From an uncultured Clostridia bacterium (lineage in GTDB: Bacteria; Bacillota; Clostridia; Christensenellales; Borkfalkiaceae), in contig CANQFA010000001.1 in assembly GCA_947597925.1 (NCBI GenBank), positions 372,001 through 436,000 of the forward strand: 64,000 nt of DNA. The letters run 5' to 3'. The notes under the pieces were generated by a model. The model saw only the letters and a program-made list of their open reading frames with translations. It searched no databases and was not told the DNA's origin. A program made the position numbers and the translations under genes. Positions 61,721-64,000 of the stretch are shown here, piece after piece (the stretch's first letter is position 1; each line of letters starts with the position of its first letter).

Positions 61721-63407
61721 TTTTTCGCTTGTCGGAGCGCTCCTCCGAAAGCAGGCGATCGAGCGGCGGTATGGATTCCGAAAGGGCAATTTCGACATCA
61801 TCGGCTTTCTTCTGAGGGCGGTGCTCGTGGCGCTCTTTGTGACCATCTTCGTCATCTTCTTCGGGAGATTTGCGGCGATCTACACGGCGGTGCCGACGAA
61901 AAATCACGTCGACGTGCCGCAGCGGGTCTATGAGATCCTCGCCTTCGCCTATCTCATCATCCTCATCCTCATGACCTTGAGCAGCGTGTCCGCCATCGTG
62001 CGGGAGCTCTTCCTCGCCGACGACATCAAGATCTTCTCGGCGATGCCCGTGAGTGCGAAGTCGCTCTTTGTCGCCAAGCTCATAGGCATCTACCGCGGAC
62101 AGCTTGTGTTCGCCTTTATCACGGTGCTCACGGTCAATATTGCCCTCGCGCCTGCCCTGCCCGAGGGGGTCGCGGTGTGGTTCTACTGCATGACGCCCGT
62201 CATGTGCGCGGGCATGCCCCTCATCACCATTGCCGTGGGGTCCATCCTCGCGCTTCCCTTCTATGTCGTTCGCCAATTTTTACAGCCCCGCTTCTTCCTG
62301 CTCTTCTTCGTGGTGACGCTCATTGCGGCGGGGGCCATTGCGCTCTACTCCATCGTGCTCGGCGCCGTAAAGGAGCTCCTGCTCGGCGGTCGGGATATCG
62401 GGGAATTTTTCAACGAAGGGGTGATGGAGAATATCCGCGTCATCGTGTCCTATTGCTATCCGAGCAACTGGTTCGCGGCCTTTGTCTTAAAGCACGAGCT
62501 CGTGGTGAGCGGACTGTGCATCCCCGCGGTGCTCGTGTGCTGCGTGGCGATCTCCATGCTCATCATCCGCAGCGTGCTCACGCGGGCACTGCAGGCGCGC
62601 ATCTCGGGAGATGAAAATTTCATCTATACCGACCAGCCGCTCACCGAGAAGGGGCACATCTTCACCGCCCTCCTCAAAAAGGAGTTTGTGCAGATTTTCC
62701 GTACCCCATCTTACATGTTCTCCTATTTCTCCGTCGCCATCCTCATGCCGCTCATGGTCTATTTCTGTATGGATGTGGGCGCTTCCATGATCGAGGAGCA
62801 GTTCGGTCTCGATTGCTCACTGGAGCTTGCGCTCTTTCTGACCCTCCTCTTCTCGGCCCTCACGAATGTCTTCTGCTCCACCAATATCAGCCGCGAGGGA
62901 CCCATGTTTTACTCCATGAAGGCGCTCCCCGTGAGCCACAGAGAGGTGGTCTTTACGAAGGTCTTCTTCTGTATGATGGTCACGCTGGTCTCTCAGCTCA
63001 TCTCGGCGCTCATGCTCGGCATCACCGAGCAGGTGACCTGGCCCATGGCGAGCTTCGTCTTTGCCATCGGCGTCGTCTTCAGCTTCGGGCAGATCTGCTT
63101 CGCCACGCGCTACGACTTCAACCACGCGCGCTTCTCGTCGGAAGATGACGGCGAGATCCGCGAGACGGGCGGCACGGTCAGCGCCATCATCGTCGTCGGC
63201 ATGCTCGTCGCCTTCCTCGTCGGCTTCGGCATGATCCTCGTGCGCGTCTTCTTCGCCATGCGGACCGACCTCGTGGGGACCTTTGACTGGCTCAGCTATG
63301 CCCTTGCCTCGGCGATCACCTTCTTCATCGCCCTCATCTCGTTTACTTATCTCATTGGAAATCTCGGAAAACGCTACTACGAGTTTAGCGGAGGAGGCCT
63401 GTTTTGA
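61704..63407 (+). CDS. ABC exporter permease
   Basis: 567 residues from the ATG at 61704 (GAGGAG upstream), overlapping the ATPase gene by 17 nt. About twelve hydrophobic helices in two halves are separated by a loop around residues 300-340 (SGDENFIYTDQPLTEKGHI). This suggests a fused double permease for the single ATPase upstream. An early stretch (REL-FLADDIKIFSAMPVSAKSLFVAKL) resembles the cytoplasmic helix that contacts the ATPase in YhgE/ABC-2-like permeases, repeated later as FYSMKALPVSHREVVFTKVF. The two copies point to an internal duplication. The substrate is unknown. Confidence 0.85.
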   Translation: MKDRVDFSLVGALLRKQAIERRYGFRKGNFDIIGFLLRAVLVALFVTIFVIFFGRFAAIYTAVPTKNHVDVPQRVYEILAFAYLIILILMTLSSVSAIVRELFLADDIKIFSAMPVSAKSLFVAKLIGIYRGQLVFAFITVLTVNIALAPALPEGVAVWFYCMTPVMCAGMPLITIAVGSILALPFYVVRQFLQPRFFLLFFVVTLIAAGAIALYSIVLGAVKELLLGGRDIGEFFNEGVMENIRVIVSYCYPSNWFAAFVLKHELVVSGLCIPAVLVCCVAISMLIIRSVLTRALQARISGDENFIYTDQPLTEKGHIFTALLKKEFVQIFRTPSYMFSYFSVAILMPLMVYFCMDVGASMIEEQFGLDCSLELALFLTLLFSALTNVFCSTNISREGPMFYSMKALPVSHREVVFTKVFFCMMVTLVSQLISALMLGITEQVTWPMASFVFAIGVVFSFGQICFATRYDFNHARFSSEDDGEIRETGGTVSAIIVVGMLVAFLVGFGMILVRVFFAMRTDLVGTFDWLSYALASAITFFIALISFTYLIGNLGKRYYEFSGGGLF

Positions 63408-64000
63408 GAAAGAATGTCATCGCGCTCATGCTCGTGCTGCCGCTGCTCTTTGTCTTCGTCATCTTCGGCGCAGGCAAGATAGGTTCGCTCGGCGCCGCAC
63501 CTGCCGTGTCTGACGTCATCATCCGCAATAAGCCCGTCTCGGGCACCCAGACGGTCGAACTCCTCGACTACAACGACTCCTACGAGGTCTTCGTGGAGAT
63601 CCTGCCCCTTGCCGCGAGACAGGAGTGCATCTTCTCTTACGAGAAGCCCGACGGCACCGTCTACGGCGAAGAGGAGGAGGTCCCCGTCCACATGGAGGCG
63701 GTGGAGGACAACCCCGGCGCCTACCGCGTGGTCGCGGACACGGTGGGGCTCACCGTCATCCGCGCCCTCTCGAGAGACGGGTCCAAGAGCGACAGCTTTA
63801 TCTTCAATGTCATCTCCTCCCGCGCCTATGACTACGACGTGGTCCTCACCAAAGAGGGGGCGGAGGGAAATTTCGTCGTGAGAGACGGAGGGGATTTCCG
63901 CGGAACGGTGGAACCGGGAAGATATTCCTTCGCGGCGAGCATGCGCCCCGCATCGTCCTCCTTCACGACGCCCCGCGTGCTCAATGCGACGGGCAATGTC
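63404..64000 (+). CDS. Membrane-anchored extracytoplasmic protein (3' partial)
   Basis: Starts at a TTG whose last two bases begin the permease stop (TTGA), with GGAGGAGG upstream. It stays open for 199 codons to the window edge. The N-terminus is a hydrophobic signal/anchor (RKNVIALMLVLPLLFVFVIFGAG), followed by beta-rich extracellular sequence (VSDVIIRNKPVSGTQTVELLDYNDSYEVFVEILP). As third gene of the exporter operon it could be an accessory or substrate-binding subunit. No family recognised. Confidence 0.7.
   Translation, partial: MRKNVIALMLVLPLLFVFVIFGAGKIGSLGAAPAVSDVIIRNKPVSGTQTVELLDYNDSYEVFVEILPLAARQECIFSYEKPDGTVYGEEEEVPVHMEAVEDNPGAYRVVADTVGLTVIRALSRDGSKSDSFIFNVISSRAYDYDVVLTKEGAEGNFVVRDGGDFRGTVEPGRYSFAASMRPASSSFTTPRVLNATGNV

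Overview
The window looks like a chromosome segment from a high-GC, spore-forming (or spore-former-derived) member of the Firmicutes, class Clostridia. Evidence: the sporulation genes yunB and spoVAC; lipoproteins with N-terminal lipoboxes and no outer-membrane genes; consensus sigma-A promoters (TTGACA, 17 nt, TATAAT); strong AAGGAGG-type ribosome binding sites; codons strongly G/C-biased at third positions. Placement near uncultured gut Clostridia is inference. I found no rRNA, tRNA or CRISPR array.

Layout. 1-13.6 kb is mainly housekeeping: a 5'-truncated MacB-like ABC transporter, an AEC-family carrier, a WYL regulator with an operator-like palindrome in its promoter, rarA, tyrS, an IMPACT/YigZ protein, a branched-chain aminotransferase, yunB, murG, and a large membrane-anchored surface protein. 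13.7-22.3 kb holds a compact cassette of phage head genes: terminase large subunit, portal, scaffold-like protein, major capsid protein, a gp4-like connector, a propeller-like gp10-type protein and a small coiled-coil protein. No integrase, tail, tape-measure or lysis gene is visible. An orphan spoVAC follows directly.

22.9-34.1 kb is rich in redox and surface genes: a DUF1858 CxxC protein, a membrane protein, a NapH-like polyferredoxin fused to an extracytoplasmic TlpA-type thioredoxin domain, a serine resolvase next to several palindromes, a LURP-one-like protein, and two large lipoproteins. One of these lipoproteins carries its own TlpA domain and a rubredoxin-like zinc knuckle. 34.3-43.8 kb holds a doubly membrane-anchored GH3 glycosidase with permuted domain order, a LytTR response regulator and GHKL kinase pair, a membrane-anchored protein with four carbohydrate-binding-like modules, and a lipoprotein with duplicated modules. 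This suggests regulated handling of extracellular glycans.

44-48 kb has a BRO-N/Fic fusion, a second MacB-like ABC transporter and an FNT-family channel. After a structured 0.5 kb gap comes a 12.3 kb gene for a secreted 4,099-residue protein made of many MBG-type repeats and ending in a Hint (hedgehog/intein) domain. Its base composition changes sharply inside the reading frame. The window ends in an ABC exporter operon whose ATPase carries an N-terminal zinc ribbon; its third gene runs off the edge.

The strongest candidates for something undescribed are the head-only capsid cassette, the Hint-terminated giant surface protein, and the ferredoxin-to-extracellular-thioredoxin group with its lipoprotein partners.
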